Of a stretch of 64,000 nucleotides of DNA, positions 33,102 through 41,282 are shown piece by piece. Below the pieces are notes generated by a model. It was not told the origin of the DNA, did not search any database, and saw only the letters and a list, made by a program, of their open reading frames with translations. Each line of letters starts with the position of its first letter. Positions within the stretch are counted from its first letter, which is position 1. The position numbers and the translations under genes were made by a program. Origin of the DNA: Qipengyuania seohaensis (GTDB lineage Bacteria; Pseudomonadota; Alphaproteobacteria; Sphingomonadales; Sphingomonadaceae); the NCBI RefSeq assembly GCF_002795865.1, contig NZ_CP024920.1, forward strand, positions 1,523,001 through 1,587,000, written 5' to 3'.

Positions 33102-34103
33102 ATGACGAGCAACGCATCCTACCCAGCCACCCGCATGCGCCGCACGCGAGCCCATGACTGGAGTCGCCGAATGCAGCGCGAAACCGTGCTGACTGCGTCC
33201 GACCTCATCTGGCCGCTCTTCGTGACCGAAGGTAAAGGTGTTGAGGACCCGGTCGCAAGCCTGCCCGGTGTGTCGCGCTGGTCTATCGACGGTATCGCGA
33301 AGCGCGCCAAGGAGGCTGTCGAGCTCGGGATACCGTGCATAGCCCTGTTTCCGAACACCCCTTCCGAAAAGCGAAGCGAGGACGGTGCGGAAGCGCTCAA
33401 TCCGGATAATCTGATGTGTCGTGCGATCAAGGCGGTCCGCGATGCTTGTGGGACGGACATCGGTATCCTGACCGACGTCGCCCTAGATCCTTATACCAGC
33501 CACGGACAGGACGGTCTCGTCGATGGGACGGGCTATGTCCTGAATGACGATACAGTCGCGGTGCTCGTGGACCAGGCGCTGGTCCAGGCCGAAGCGGGGG
33601 CGGATATCGTCGCTCCGTCGGATATGATGGACGGCCGCGTCAAAGCGATCCGCATGGCGCTCGAGATGAACGGGCACCCCAATGTCCAGATCATGAGCTA
33701 CGCCGCGAAATACGCCTCCGCATTCTACGGGCCATTCCGTGACGCCGTGGGGTCTGGCGGTCTGCTGAAGGGCGACAAGAAGAGCTACCAGATGGATCCG
33801 GCCAATGGCGATGAGGCCTTGCGCGAAATCGCGCTCGATATCGCCGAGGGCGCCGACAGTGTCATGGTGAAACCGGGTCTCGCCTATCTCGATGTTATCT
33901 GGCGCGCGAAACAGGAATTCGGAATTCCGGTCTATGCTTACCAGGTGAGCGGCGAGTATGCGTTGATAGAGGCGGGCGCGGCAGCCGGCATCGGGGACCG
34001 CGACGCACTGCTGATGGAGAAGCTCGTCGCCTTCAAGCGCGCTGGTTGCTCCGGCGTACTAACCTATCATGCGCCTGTGGCGGCACGGTTGCTCAATGAC
34101 TGA
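33102..34103 (+). CDS. hemB: delta-aminolevulinic acid dehydratase (porphobilinogen synthase)
   Basis: A 333-residue enzyme joining two 5-aminolevulinate molecules. The Schiff-base lysines are in Tyr-Ala-Ala-Lys-Tyr-Ala-Ser-Ala-Phe-Tyr-Gly-Pro and Val-Met-Val-Lys-Pro-Gly. The metal segment Asp-Val-Ala-Leu-Asp-Pro-Tyr-Thr-Ser-His-Gly lacks the Cys triad, so it is the Mg-type, Zn-independent enzyme usual in alphaproteobacteria. I start at the ATG at 33102; a TTG six codons upstream is rejected. It overlaps the next gene by eight bases and starts the overlapping operon that follows. Confidence 0.95.
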   Translation: MTSNASYPATRMRRTRAHDWSRRMQRETVLTASDLIWPLFVTEGKGVEDPVASLPGVSRWSIDGIAKRAKEAVELGIPCIALFPNTPSEKRSEDGAEALNPDNLMCRAIKAVRDACGTDIGILTDVALDPYTSHGQDGLVDGTGYVLNDDTVAVLVDQALVQAEAGADIVAPSDMMDGRVKAIRMALEMNGHPNVQIMSYAAKYASAFYGPFRDAVGSGGLLKGDKKSYQMDPANGDEALREIALDIAEGADSVMVKPGLAYLDVIWRAKQEFGIPVYAYQVSGEYALIEAGAAAGIGDRDALLMEKLVAFKRAGCSGVLTYHAPVAARLLND

Positions 34104-36141
34104 CACGGGCAGCGCAACTTCGCGCCGCTGGCTTTTCACTCTCACAATCTTCGTGGGCAGCTTCCTGCTGTTCATGGTGCAGCCGATGGTCGCACGGATG
34201 GCCCTGCCGCGCCTTGGCGGGGCCCCGAACGTCTGGAACAGCGCCATGCTGGTTTACCAGGCGCTGCTTCTGGGCGGTTATACCTACGCCCATTTCATCG
34301 GCCGCTTCACGATCAAGCGCCAGGCGACCATCCATATCGCACTGCTCCTGCTGGCCGGCCTTACCTTGCCGCTTGCCCTTAAGGCGGGTGGAGCCGCGTC
34401 CCCCGGTTGGGAAGTCGTCTGGGTACCGTGGCTTTTCCTTTTGACCGTCGGCCCGGTTTTCTTCGCCGTGTCCGCACAGGCGCCGCTCATGCAAAGCTGG
34501 TATGCCGCCGGAGAAGGGGCAGGCGATCCTTATCCGCTGTATGCGGCTAGCAACCTCGGAAGTTTCGGGGGCTTGCTCGCCTATCCGCTGCTGGTCGAGC
34601 CCATCCTTCCGCTTGGCGAGCAAAGCCAGCTCTGGACGATCGGTTACGGCGCCTTGGTCCTGCTCGTCGCAAGCGTCGCCTTCGCGCGGCGCAGGGCGGT
34701 TGCTGTTACACATGCCGCCGAAGAAGCTCGTACCAAGATCAAGGGCTCCACGATTGCATTCTGGTTGATCTTGTCCGCCGTGCCATCGGGCTTGATGCTG
34801 TCGACCACCACGTTCCTCACAACCGACATCATGGCGATGCCGCTGTTGTGGGTGATCCCGCTTGGCCTTTACCTGCTCTCCTTCTCGATCGCCTTTGCTG
34901 AAAATCGCAAGCTGGCAAGTTTGTTCGTGCGATCCGCGCCGATCCTGGTGCCGATCTGCGCTGCACTCTCGATCGGCGAGAAAGCGGACCTGGGCGTAAC
35001 GGCCGGGATTGCCACGATTGCCTTGCTCTTCATCGGAGCGGTTGCGCTACACGCCCGCCTCTATTCGCTGCGCCCACCCGCGAGCGATCTTACGCGCTTC
35101 TACCTTTTCATGTCGCTCGGCGGGGTGATTGGCGGCGCTTTCACCGCCCTGTTCGCGCCAGTCCTGTTCGACTGGACCTGGGAGCATCCCATCCTGATCA
35201 TCGCGCTGGTGGCGCTTCTGCCACTTGATGACTGGAAGCCGCTGCTTGCGCGAATCCAGGTCCGAGAGAATTTCATTCGGGTCGGGCTGGTCGTGGCGGT
35301 TTTCGGCGTGATGATGATCACCGGCCTGACGACCCAGATCGCTCTAAGCACCGTGGGCGACAGGACGCGCAGTTACTTCGGTATCTACACGGTCGCAGAA
35401 CCGAACGACGGAACGCGCTGGCTGATCCATGGCACCACCACGCACGGAATGCAGCTGGACGGAAGCACGCAGCCGACGACCTATTATGGGCGCAATTCAG
35501 GTGTCGGCAGGGTGCTGGCGAAGACGCCCGGGCTGTTCGGTGAAGAAGCGCATATCGGTGTGGTCGGCCTCGGAGTTGGTACGCTCGCCTGTTATCGCCA
35601 GCCCGGCCAGGAATGGACCTATTTTGAAATCGACCCCGCGGTCCTCGACTATTCGACACGCGGCCAGTTCACCTACCTGTCGGAATGCACGCCCGAGGCG
35701 CGGACCATCATCGGGGATGCCCGCCTCGAACTGGCGGCCTTGCCCGACAACACTTTCGATGTGCTCGTCATCGATGCCTTCTCGTCCGATTCCATCCCGC
35801 TCCACCTGCTGACGCGCGAGGCAATCGCGGTGTATCGGCGGGTCATGCAGCCAGACGGCGTGCTGCTCATCCATATCAGCAATCGCTTCATAAAGCTGGA
35901 GCCGGTGATCGAAGCCCTGGCTCGCGATGCCGGGCTTACCGCGACCATCCGCAACGATCCCGAAAACAAGGAGGCGCGGACATTTACCTCCGGCTGGATC
36001 GCGCTCAGCTCCGATTCTTCGAAAGTCGACCAGATAACCGAGCAAGAAGGTTGGGAGCCATTGGGCGAGCCTGCCGAACGGCTTTGGACGGACGACTATG
36101 CTTCGGTCTTGCCCCACCTCAAGGCGGACATCATCGAATGA
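34096..36141 (+). CDS. fused MFS-type membrane / spermidine synthase-like protein
   Basis: A 681-residue fusion. Residues about 1-420 form roughly 10-12 membrane helices in a transporter-like array. Residues about 430-681 are a spermidine-synthase-fold methyltransferase domain with Gly-Val-Val-Gly-Leu-Gly-Val-Gly-Thr and Val-Leu-Val-Ile-Asp-Ala-Phe-Ser-Ser-Asp-Ser-Ile-Pro. The latter replaces the canonical aminopropyltransferase Asp-Ala-(Tyr)-Asp motif, so true polyamine synthesis is uncertain. It begins inside hemB (eight-base overlap) and ends in an ATGA overlap with the first GNAT. The family role is unknown. Confidence 0.82.
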   Translation: MTDTGSATSRRWLFTLTIFVGSFLLFMVQPMVARMALPRLGGAPNVWNSAMLVYQALLLGGYTYAHFIGRFTIKRQATIHIALLLLAGLTLPLALKAGGAASPGWEVVWVPWLFLLTVGPVFFAVSAQAPLMQSWYAAGEGAGDPYPLYAASNLGSFGGLLAYPLLVEPILPLGEQSQLWTIGYGALVLLVASVAFARRRAVAVTHAAEEARTKIKGSTIAFWLILSAVPSGLMLSTTTFLTTDIMAMPLLWVIPLGLYLLSFSIAFAENRKLASLFVRSAPILVPICAALSIGEKADLGVTAGIATIALLFIGAVALHARLYSLRPPASDLTRFYLFMSLGGVIGGAFTALFAPVLFDWTWEHPILIIALVALLPLDDWKPLLARIQVRENFIRVGLVVAVFGVMMITGLTTQIALSTVGDRTRSYFGIYTVAEPNDGTRWLIHGTTTHGMQLDGSTQPTTYYGRNSGVGRVLAKTPGLFGEEAHIGVVGLGVGTLACYRQPGQEWTYFEIDPAVLDYSTRGQFTYLSECTPEARTIIGDARLELAALPDNTFDVLVIDAFSSDSIPLHLLTREAIAVYRRVMQPDGVLLIHISNRFIKLEPVIEALARDAGLTATIRNDPENKEARTFTSGWIALSSDSSKVDQITEQEGWEPLGEPAERLWTDDYASVLPHLKADIIE

Positions 36142-36692
36142 TCGACGGGCCCTTCCGGTGCGAAACGGAACGGCTGGTCCTACGCGACTGGAATGACGAA
36201 GACTGGCCCCTCTTCTGGGAGGCGACCAACACTCCCTCGGTCATGCGCTGGCTTGGCGGTGTGTGCGATGCAGACAAGCGTGCGGCTGCGCAAAACCGTC
36301 TGATTTCCTACGAACGGGAACATGGACACACCTTCTGGGTGATCGAGCGCAAGAGCGACGGCGCAATCCTCGGCTTCTGCGGATTGAAGCGCTGCAATCA
36401 GGCGGGTGGTCCGGTTGGCATGATGGAAGTCGGTTGGCGCCTGCGCGAAGATGCCTGGGGCAAGGGTTACGCGAAAGAGGCTGCCATTGCCTCTCTGGAT
36501 ATGGCTTTCAGCCGCTTCGGGGCCGAAGAGGTTATTGCGCTCACCGTCGCGGGCAATTCTCCCAGCTGGGGCCTGATGGACCGGCTCGGCATGCGGCGGC
36601 GCGAAGATCTGGACTTTGCCAATGACGAGTTCGACAAGGAAAACCCGGTCATCATCGTCTACTCCATCGATGCGGACAGCTGGCGTGGCTGA
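36138..36692 (+). CDS. GNAT N-acetyltransferase 1 (RimJ/RimL-like)
   Basis: A 184-residue acetyltransferase. The N-terminal Thr-Glu-Arg-Leu-Val-Leu-Arg-Asp-Trp is the RimJ/L-type start. The acetyl-CoA loop lies in Arg-Glu-Asp-Ala-Trp-Gly-Lys-Gly-Tyr-Ala-Lys-Glu-Ala, followed by Asn-Ser-Pro-Ser-Trp-Gly-Leu-Met-Asp-Arg-Leu-Gly-Met-Arg. The substrate is unknown. It overlaps its neighbours by four bases (upstream) and eight bases (downstream). The next gene is similar in layout, suggesting an old tandem duplication. Confidence 0.88.
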   Translation: MIDGPFRCETERLVLRDWNDEDWPLFWEATNTPSVMRWLGGVCDADKRAAAQNRLISYEREHGHTFWVIERKSDGAILGFCGLKRCNQAGGPVGMMEVGWRLREDAWGKGYAKEAAIASLDMAFSRFGAEEVIALTVAGNSPSWGLMDRLGMRRREDLDFANDEFDKENPVIIVYSIDADSWRG

Positions 36693-37257
36693 CATAATCG
36701 CCGAAACCGATCGCCTGATCCTGCGGACCATCGAAGAAAGCGATGCGGCGGAGCAGATGCGCGTGCTCAACACTCCCACCGTGATGGCTAGGCTGGGCGG
36801 CGTGAAGGAGATGCACGAAATCGAGGCCAAGCATGCCAAGGCCCAGGCGCTATATGCCCGTCACGGTTTCAGCTTCCTGATGATGATCGAGAAAAGTAGC
36901 GGCGACCTCGTGGGCCATTGCGGCATCAAGCAGGTCGACAGCTCGCTTGCTCCGAACCAGGGTGATCACGAGGTTGGCTGGCTGGTCCGCGAAGACCGCT
37001 GGAGGCGGGGTTATGCGCGCGAGGCGATGGAGGCGGTACTCGATTGGGCATTCGGCCGTGTCGATGCGCCCCACGTCGTCGCCTTGACGAGCGAAGCGAA
37101 CGTGGGAAGCTGGAAACTGATGGAAAGGCTCGGCATGACGCGGCGGGTGGACCTGGACTTCGACGATCCCGACTACCCGCCCGAAGACCGCCACGTCATC
37201 CAGTACAGCCTGACCCGCGAAGAATGGGAGAAGAAAAAATGGACCGCCCCGGCGTGA
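36685..37257 (+). CDS. GNAT N-acetyltransferase 2 (RimJ/RimL-like)
   Basis: A 190-residue relative of the preceding gene with the same order of motifs: Thr-Asp-Arg-Leu-Ile-Leu-Arg, then Arg-Arg-Gly-Tyr-Ala-Arg-Glu-Ala for acetyl-CoA, then Gly-Ser-Trp-Lys-Leu-Met-Glu-Arg-Leu-Gly-Met. I start at the GTG at 36685, eight bases inside the previous gene. Its end overlaps the carbonic anhydrase gene by 19 bases. The substrate may be a protein N-terminus or a small amine; it cannot be told from sequence. Confidence 0.86.
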   Translation: MADIIAETDRLILRTIEESDAAEQMRVLNTPTVMARLGGVKEMHEIEAKHAKAQALYARHGFSFLMMIEKSSGDLVGHCGIKQVDSSLAPNQGDHEVGWLVREDRWRRGYAREAMEAVLDWAFGRVDAPHVVALTSEANVGSWKLMERLGMTRRVDLDFDDPDYPPEDRHVIQYSLTREEWEKKKWTAPA

Positions 37258-37805
37258 ACATCGTGCCGATCCACGGCAAGACCCCGAAGATCGACGACAG
37301 CGCATTCATCGCGCCCGGATGCACGATCATCGGGGATGTCACGATCGGCGCGCAAAGCTCGATCTGGTACAATTGCGTGCTGCGTGCGGACGTAAGCCGC
37401 ATCGTGATCGGGGAGCGAACGAATGTGCAGGACGGCAGCGTGCTCCACTGCGACCCGCCGCGCCCCGGCGATCCCGATGGCTCACCGCTCATCATCGGCG
37501 ATGACGTTCTTATCGGCCACATGGCGATGATCCACGGCTGCGTAATCGAAAACCGCGGGTTCGTCGGGCTTGGCGCAATCGCGATGAACAAGGCCGTGAT
37601 CGGCAGCGATGCCATGCTCGCTGCCGGCGCCATGCTGACGGAAGGCAAGGTCATGGGAGAGCGGGAGCTATGGGGCGGCCGACCTGCCCGGAAGATGCGC
37701 GATCTCGACGAAGCGGCAGTCATGGGCATGCGCATGGGCACCGCGCATTATGCCGAGAACGCCCGTCACCATTCAGTGGCAGTGGATGAAGCGCTCAAGA
37801 GCTGA
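37239..37805 (+). CDS. gamma-carbonic anhydrase family protein
   Basis: A 188-residue left-handed beta-helix (hexapeptide repeat) protein of the YrdA/gamma-CA group. The three metal-ligand histidines are present, one in Ser-Val-Leu-His-Cys-Asp and two in Ile-Gly-His-Met-Ala-Met-Ile-His-Gly. The ATG at 37239 lies inside the previous gene, and the end overlaps DUF167 by 20 bases. Whether it is an active CO2 hydratase or another metal enzyme is open, as for much of the family. Confidence 0.9.
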   Translation: MDRPGVNIVPIHGKTPKIDDSAFIAPGCTIIGDVTIGAQSSIWYNCVLRADVSRIVIGERTNVQDGSVLHCDPPRPGDPDGSPLIIGDDVLIGHMAMIHGCVIENRGFVGLGAIAMNKAVIGSDAMLAAGAMLTEGKVMGERELWGGRPARKMRDLDEAAVMGMRMGTAHYAENARHHSVAVDEALKS

Positions 37806-38073
37806 CCTGCCGGAAGCGGCTGCGCTACTTGCATTGATCGACCCGAAGGGCCGGCTGCCGGTACGCGTCACACCGGGAGCGCGTACCCAGGCAATCCTGA
37901 TCGAGAACGGCAAGGTGTCCGTCAAAGTTCGCGCCAAGCCTCAGGATGGCGCGGCCACCGAGGCAGTGCGCGAGCTTCTGGCCGAGGCCCTGCAGATTGC
38001 GCCCTCGCATGTGCATTTGTTGCGCGGCGCAACTTCTCGCGAAAAGCTCTTTGCTATTACCCTGCCGGTTTGA
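37786..38073 (+). CDS. DUF167 (YggU-like) family protein
   Basis: A 95-residue small alpha/beta protein of the UPF0235/YggU group. The core Val-Arg-Val-Thr-Pro-Gly-Ala-Arg-Thr, Lys-Val-Arg-Ala-Lys-Pro-Gln-Asp-Gly-Ala-Ala and Leu-Leu-Arg-Gly-Ala-Thr-Ser-Arg-Glu-Lys motifs are typical. Function is unknown. I start at the ATG at 37786 inside the carbonic anhydrase end. It is the last gene of the overlapping plus-strand chain and meets DUF1993 tail to tail with a 17-base overlap. Confidence 0.82.
   Translation: MKRSRADLPEAAALLALIDPKGRLPVRVTPGARTQAILIENGKVSVKVRAKPQDGAATEAVRELLAEALQIAPSHVHLLRGATSREKLFAITLPV
38019..38033. repeat. palindrome, copy 2 (inside DUF167)
   Basis: GTTGCGC-G-GCGCAAC is the 15-base core of the palindrome found at 22517-22535, here within coding sequence. 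Confidence 0.6.
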
Positions 38074-38566
38074 CGTAGGCGCCCATGTGCGGGACAAGAT
38101 CCGCCTTGCCGAGATTGACACCGTTCATGCGCATGATCGCGTAGGCCGTGCTGGTGTGGAAATAGAAATTCGGTAGCGCCCAGTCGCGCGCATACTCCTG
38201 CGCCGAGAGGTGGAACGTCATGCCGATGGGGAGCGTCATGTCGAATTTCGCCCCTGCGTCGAGGAAGTCATCCGGCTGGACCTTTTCGAGCATCTCCAGG
38301 GATTCGCCGATCCGCGCCTTGGCCTCGGCGAACGTTGCCGGATCCTCGTCCCTGGAGGTGAAATCGAGCCCGGCAAGGCGGGCCAGTCCCTCGCCCGGAA
38401 GGTTGGTCACGAACCGATACTGGGTAGATAGCGGAAGCATGTCGTCTGCCAGCTTTTCAGCGAGCAGCGCATCGCCCTTGTCGTGGGTGGAGGCCTTGTC
38501 GGTCATTCCCGAAAGCGCGCGCAGCATGTTGCGCCAGGTCGGTATCAGCAGGTCGTGAGGTGTCAT
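38057..38566 (-). CDS. DUF1993 family protein
   Basis: A 169-residue DinB-like helical protein of the DUF1993 family. The pattern of an N-terminal helix with Asn-Met-Leu-Arg-Ala-Leu-Ser-Gly-Met, a central Phe-Ala-Glu-Ala-Lys-Ala-Arg-Ile, and His-Thr-Ser-Thr-Ala-Tyr-Ala-Ile-Met-Arg near the end is typical. The start at 38566 has GGGAGA upstream; a longer in-frame reading is not supported. DinB-fold proteins often bind metal and thiols, but this family's function is unknown. Confidence 0.85.
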   Translation of the reverse strand: MTPHDLLIPTWRNMLRALSGMTDKASTHDKGDALLAEKLADDMLPLSTQYRFVTNLPGEGLARLAGLDFTSRDEDPATFAEAKARIGESLEMLEKVQPDDFLDAGAKFDMTLPIGMTFHLSAQEYARDWALPNFYFHTSTAYAIMRMNGVNLGKADLVPHMGAYVKPAG

Positions 38567-38613
38567 CGAATTCTCCCGGACAGGCACTTGGCCTAGCCGG
38601 AGCAGCCGCGGCG

Positions 38614-40206
38614 TCAATCCCTCACGAGCGAGCGCAGCGCCTCTATACGGTCCGCTTCGTGCGGCGGCTTGTCCCAGCGGATGCGGTGGATGCGTGGAAA
38701 GCGCATGGCGAGGCCGGACTTGTGCCGCTTGCTCTCGTGCACGCTGTCGAACGCCACCTCGAAGACCAGGCTCTTATCCGTTTCGCGCACCGGCCCGAAG
38801 CGGTTGACGGTATTGCTGCGCACATGCCGGTCGAGCTTCTTCAGTTCTTCGTCGGTGAAGCCGGAATATGCCTTCCCGACGGGTAGCAGGTCGGCCCCCT
38901 TGTCGGGATCCCCGTCCCAGCACCCGAAGGTGTAGTCGGAAAAGAAGCTGGATCGCTTGCCGCTGCCGCGCTGGGCATACATCAATACGCAGTCGACCAG
39001 CAGCGGATCGCGTTTCCACTTGTACCAGTAGCCCACGCGTCGTCCCGCGATATAGGGGCTGTCCTTGCGCTTCAGCATAAGGCCTTCGATCGCATCGTCG
39101 CGGCTGCCTTCGCGGATTTCTGCCAGATGCTCGAAATCGCGCGCTTCCACCAGGCTGGAAAGGTCGAAATGACTTTCCGGCAAGCGCACCATCAGTCCTT
39201 CCAGCGCCGCGCGGCGACTGGTCCAGTCCTTCTCGCGCAGGTCGTCACCCTCGGCGATGAGGACGTCATAGAGGCGCACGAAAGCAGGCGCTTCGGTGAG
39301 CATTTTCTTGCTTACGGTCTTGCGTCCCAGCCGCTGCTGGAGCGCGTTGAAACTGGCCGCGCCGCCCGCTTCGCCGCCCTGAACACTTCCGCGCACCAGC
39401 AATTCACCGTCGAGCACGGCATTGAAGGGAAGCGCATGAAGCAGCTCGGGGAATGTAGCCGAAATATCGTCGCCACTACGCGAATACAGGCGCGTTTCAC
39501 CACCAGCCCGAACCAATTGGACGCGGATGCCGTCCCATTTCCACTCCGCGGCATATTCCGCCAGGTCGACGACCGTGTCTTCCAGCGGATGGGCGAGCAT
39601 GAACGGCCGGAAGGTCGGCAGGTTCTCGATGTCCGGCGGGTCCTTGCCATGAGCGGCCCAGTCGAACAGCTCGGGGTAGGGCGCAGCGAGGCCGTGCCAG
39701 TACTCCTCAACCTCGTCGACCGACACGTCGAAAGCCTGCGCCAGCGCAGTCTTCGCCAGCCGGCTCGAGACGCCGATGCGCATCCCGCCTGTTGCGAGCT
39801 TCAACAAGGCGTAGCGGCCCGATGCGTCGAGCCTGTCGAGCAGGCGCGGCAACTCGGTGACGACGCTCTTGCGGTTCATAGAGGAAAGGAGTTCGACCGC
39901 TTCGCTGACCGTCGGCGGGGAGGGCGGTTCTTCCGGTGCCGGCCAGAGGAGGCTGGCGGTCTCCGCCGTATCACCGACGAAATCGCGGCTGAGCGTCCAC
40001 AGTACCGGATCGACCCGATCCTTCATGAGGTTGCGGATCGTCGAGCTTTTCACCGCCGGGAAATCCAGCCCGTCGGCCAGCGCAGCCAAGGCCCAGCCAC
40101 GGTCGGGATCGGGTGTGGCCCTCAGATATTCCGCGATCAGCCGCAATTTCTCATTGCGCGAACGCGTGTAGACCAGCGCATCGACGAGGGCGGCAAATTC
40201 CTCCAC
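38614..40206 (-). CDS. ATP-dependent DNA ligase, cisplatin-damage-response type
   Basis: A 530-residue ligase. An N-terminal helical domain (about 1-190) precedes the adenylation domain. The nucleophile is Lys223 in Trp-Lys-Trp-Asp-Gly-Ile-Arg, and the later Leu-Met-Leu-Lys-Arg and Trp-Tyr-Lys-Trp-Lys-Arg motifs are present. The C-terminal OB fold ends near Arg-Ile-His-Arg-Ile-Arg. It starts at GTG two bases after the exonuclease stop; the long upstream frame is spurious. With the exonuclease it forms half of a known alphaproteobacterial DNA repair set; the associated helicase and phosphoesterase are not in the window. Confidence 0.9.
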   Translation of the reverse strand: MEEFAALVDALVYTRSRNEKLRLIAEYLRATPDPDRGWALAALADGLDFPAVKSSTIRNLMKDRVDPVLWTLSRDFVGDTAETASLLWPAPEEPPSPPTVSEAVELLSSMNRKSVVTELPRLLDRLDASGRYALLKLATGGMRIGVSSRLAKTALAQAFDVSVDEVEEYWHGLAAPYPELFDWAAHGKDPPDIENLPTFRPFMLAHPLEDTVVDLAEYAAEWKWDGIRVQLVRAGGETRLYSRSGDDISATFPELLHALPFNAVLDGELLVRGSVQGGEAGGAASFNALQQRLGRKTVSKKMLTEAPAFVRLYDVLIAEGDDLREKDWTSRRAALEGLMVRLPESHFDLSSLVEARDFEHLAEIREGSRDDAIEGLMLKRKDSPYIAGRRVGYWYKWKRDPLLVDCVLMYAQRGSGKRSSFFSDYTFGCWDGDPDKGADLLPVGKAYSGFTDEELKKLDRHVRSNTVNRFGPVRETDKSLVFEVAFDSVHESKRHKSGLAMRFPRIHRIRWDKPPHEADRIEALRSLVRD

Positions 40207-40208
40207 GC

Positions 40209-41213
40209 TCAATCGTCCTCGTCTTCGTAACCGACGAGGGCGAGCGCCCGCGCGCGGCGTTGGTGGAGCTGGCACCATCGCAGCAGCGCATCCTCGCGTC
40301 CGTGGGTAATCCAGTTTTCCTGCGCATCGACTTCCCGTATCGTGCGGGTGAGCTCGCCCCAGTCCGCGTGGTCCGAGATCACCAGCGGCAATTCGACGTT
40401 TCGCTGACGAGCACGCTGGCGCACACGCATCCAGCCGCTTGCCATGGCAGTGATCGGATCGGGCAGGCGGCGGCTCCAGCGATCGTTCAGCGCAGATGGC
40501 GGGCACACAACGATGGCCCCGCGCATGTCCTCCTTCGTGTGGTCGGCGACCAGCCGCAGCTCGCCCAGATCGACGCCGTGCTCCTCGTAGAGGCGGCACA
40601 TCTTTTCCATCGCGCCATGCAGGTAGATCGGATTCTTATGTCCCGCTTGGCGCAATTCGGCGATGACCCGCTGCGCCTTGCCCAGCGCATAAGCGCCTAC
40701 GAGCACGCAACGCTCCGGGTGGGCGGCCAGGCGGTCAATAAGCTTTCCCAGCTCTTCTTCGATCGGGGGGTGGCAGAACACTGGCAGGCCGAAGGTCGCT
40801 TCGGTGATGAAGATATCGCAGGCCGTGACTTTGAACGGAGGGCAGGTGGGGTCGGCCCGGCGCTTGTAGTCGCCAGTCACGATCACCCGTTCCCCCGCAT
40901 GTTCGAGCAGGATCTGCGAGCTGCCGAGCACATGGCCTGCAGGAATATAGGTAGCATCGACACCGCCCGGCAGGCGGATGGTCTCGCCATATTCGGCAGG
41001 CGTGGCACCATCGGAAGTTGCGTAGCGCAACTTCATAATCGCTAGCGTTTCGGGCGTGGCAACGGTCTGGCCATGGCCGCCGCGTGCGTGGTCGGCGTGG
41101 CCGTGCGTCACAAGAGCCTTGTCGACGGCCCTTGAAGGATCGACCCAGCAATCCGCCGGCTCGATGTAGATCCCGTGCGGTTCGGGTTTGATCCAGGAAA
41201 AAGGCGCGGCCAT
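40209..41213 (-). CDS. ligase-associated DNA exonuclease (metallo-beta-lactamase fold)
   Basis: A 334-residue nuclease of the beta-lactamase/beta-CASP group, paired with ATP-dependent ligase genes. The metal motif is Val-Thr-His-Gly-His-Ala-Asp-His-Ala-Arg-Gly, with a later Gly-Asp-Tyr-Lys-Arg and a His-Ala-Asp-Trp motif. Two bases separate it from the ligase. It would process DNA ends before sealing. A terminator for the upstream clpA gene lies between the two transcription units. Confidence 0.9.
   Translation of the reverse strand: MAAPFSWIKPEPHGIYIEPADCWVDPSRAVDKALVTHGHADHARGGHGQTVATPETLAIMKLRYATSDGATPAEYGETIRLPGGVDATYIPAGHVLGSSQILLEHAGERVIVTGDYKRRADPTCPPFKVTACDIFITEATFGLPVFCHPPIEEELGKLIDRLAAHPERCVLVGAYALGKAQRVIAELRQAGHKNPIYLHGAMEKMCRLYEEHGVDLGELRLVADHTKEDMRGAIVVCPPSALNDRWSRRLPDPITAMASGWMRVRQRARQRNVELPLVISDHADWGELTRTIREVDAQENWITHGREDALLRWCQLHQRRARALALVGYEDEDD
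41014..41034. repeat. palindrome, copy 3 (inside exonuclease gene)
   Basis: GAAGTTGCG-TAG-CGCAACTTC is a nine-pair palindrome related to the copies at 22517 and 38019, here in coding sequence. Confidence 0.6.
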
Positions 41214-41225
41214 CGCCGACTCAAA

Positions 41226-41264
41226 CGAAAGGGGCGCGAACCGTTCCCGATCCGCGCCCCTTCG
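41226..41264 (-). terminator. intrinsic terminator downstream of clpA
   Basis: CGAAAGGGGCGCG (41226-41238) pairs with CGCGCCCCTTCG (41253-41264). On the minus strand TTTCG follows the stem. It separates clpA from the exonuclease-ligase unit. Confidence 0.7.
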
Positions 41265-41282
41265 ATTGCTTATGGCAGGATG

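Noticed and set aside
39127-40230. 367-codon frame opposite the DNA ligase
   Set aside because: It is antisense to a strongly conserved enzyme and shows no motif.
40207-40599. N-terminal extension of the DNA ligase
   Set aside because: It runs inside the exonuclease gene in another frame, and ligase similarity begins at the GTG at 40206.
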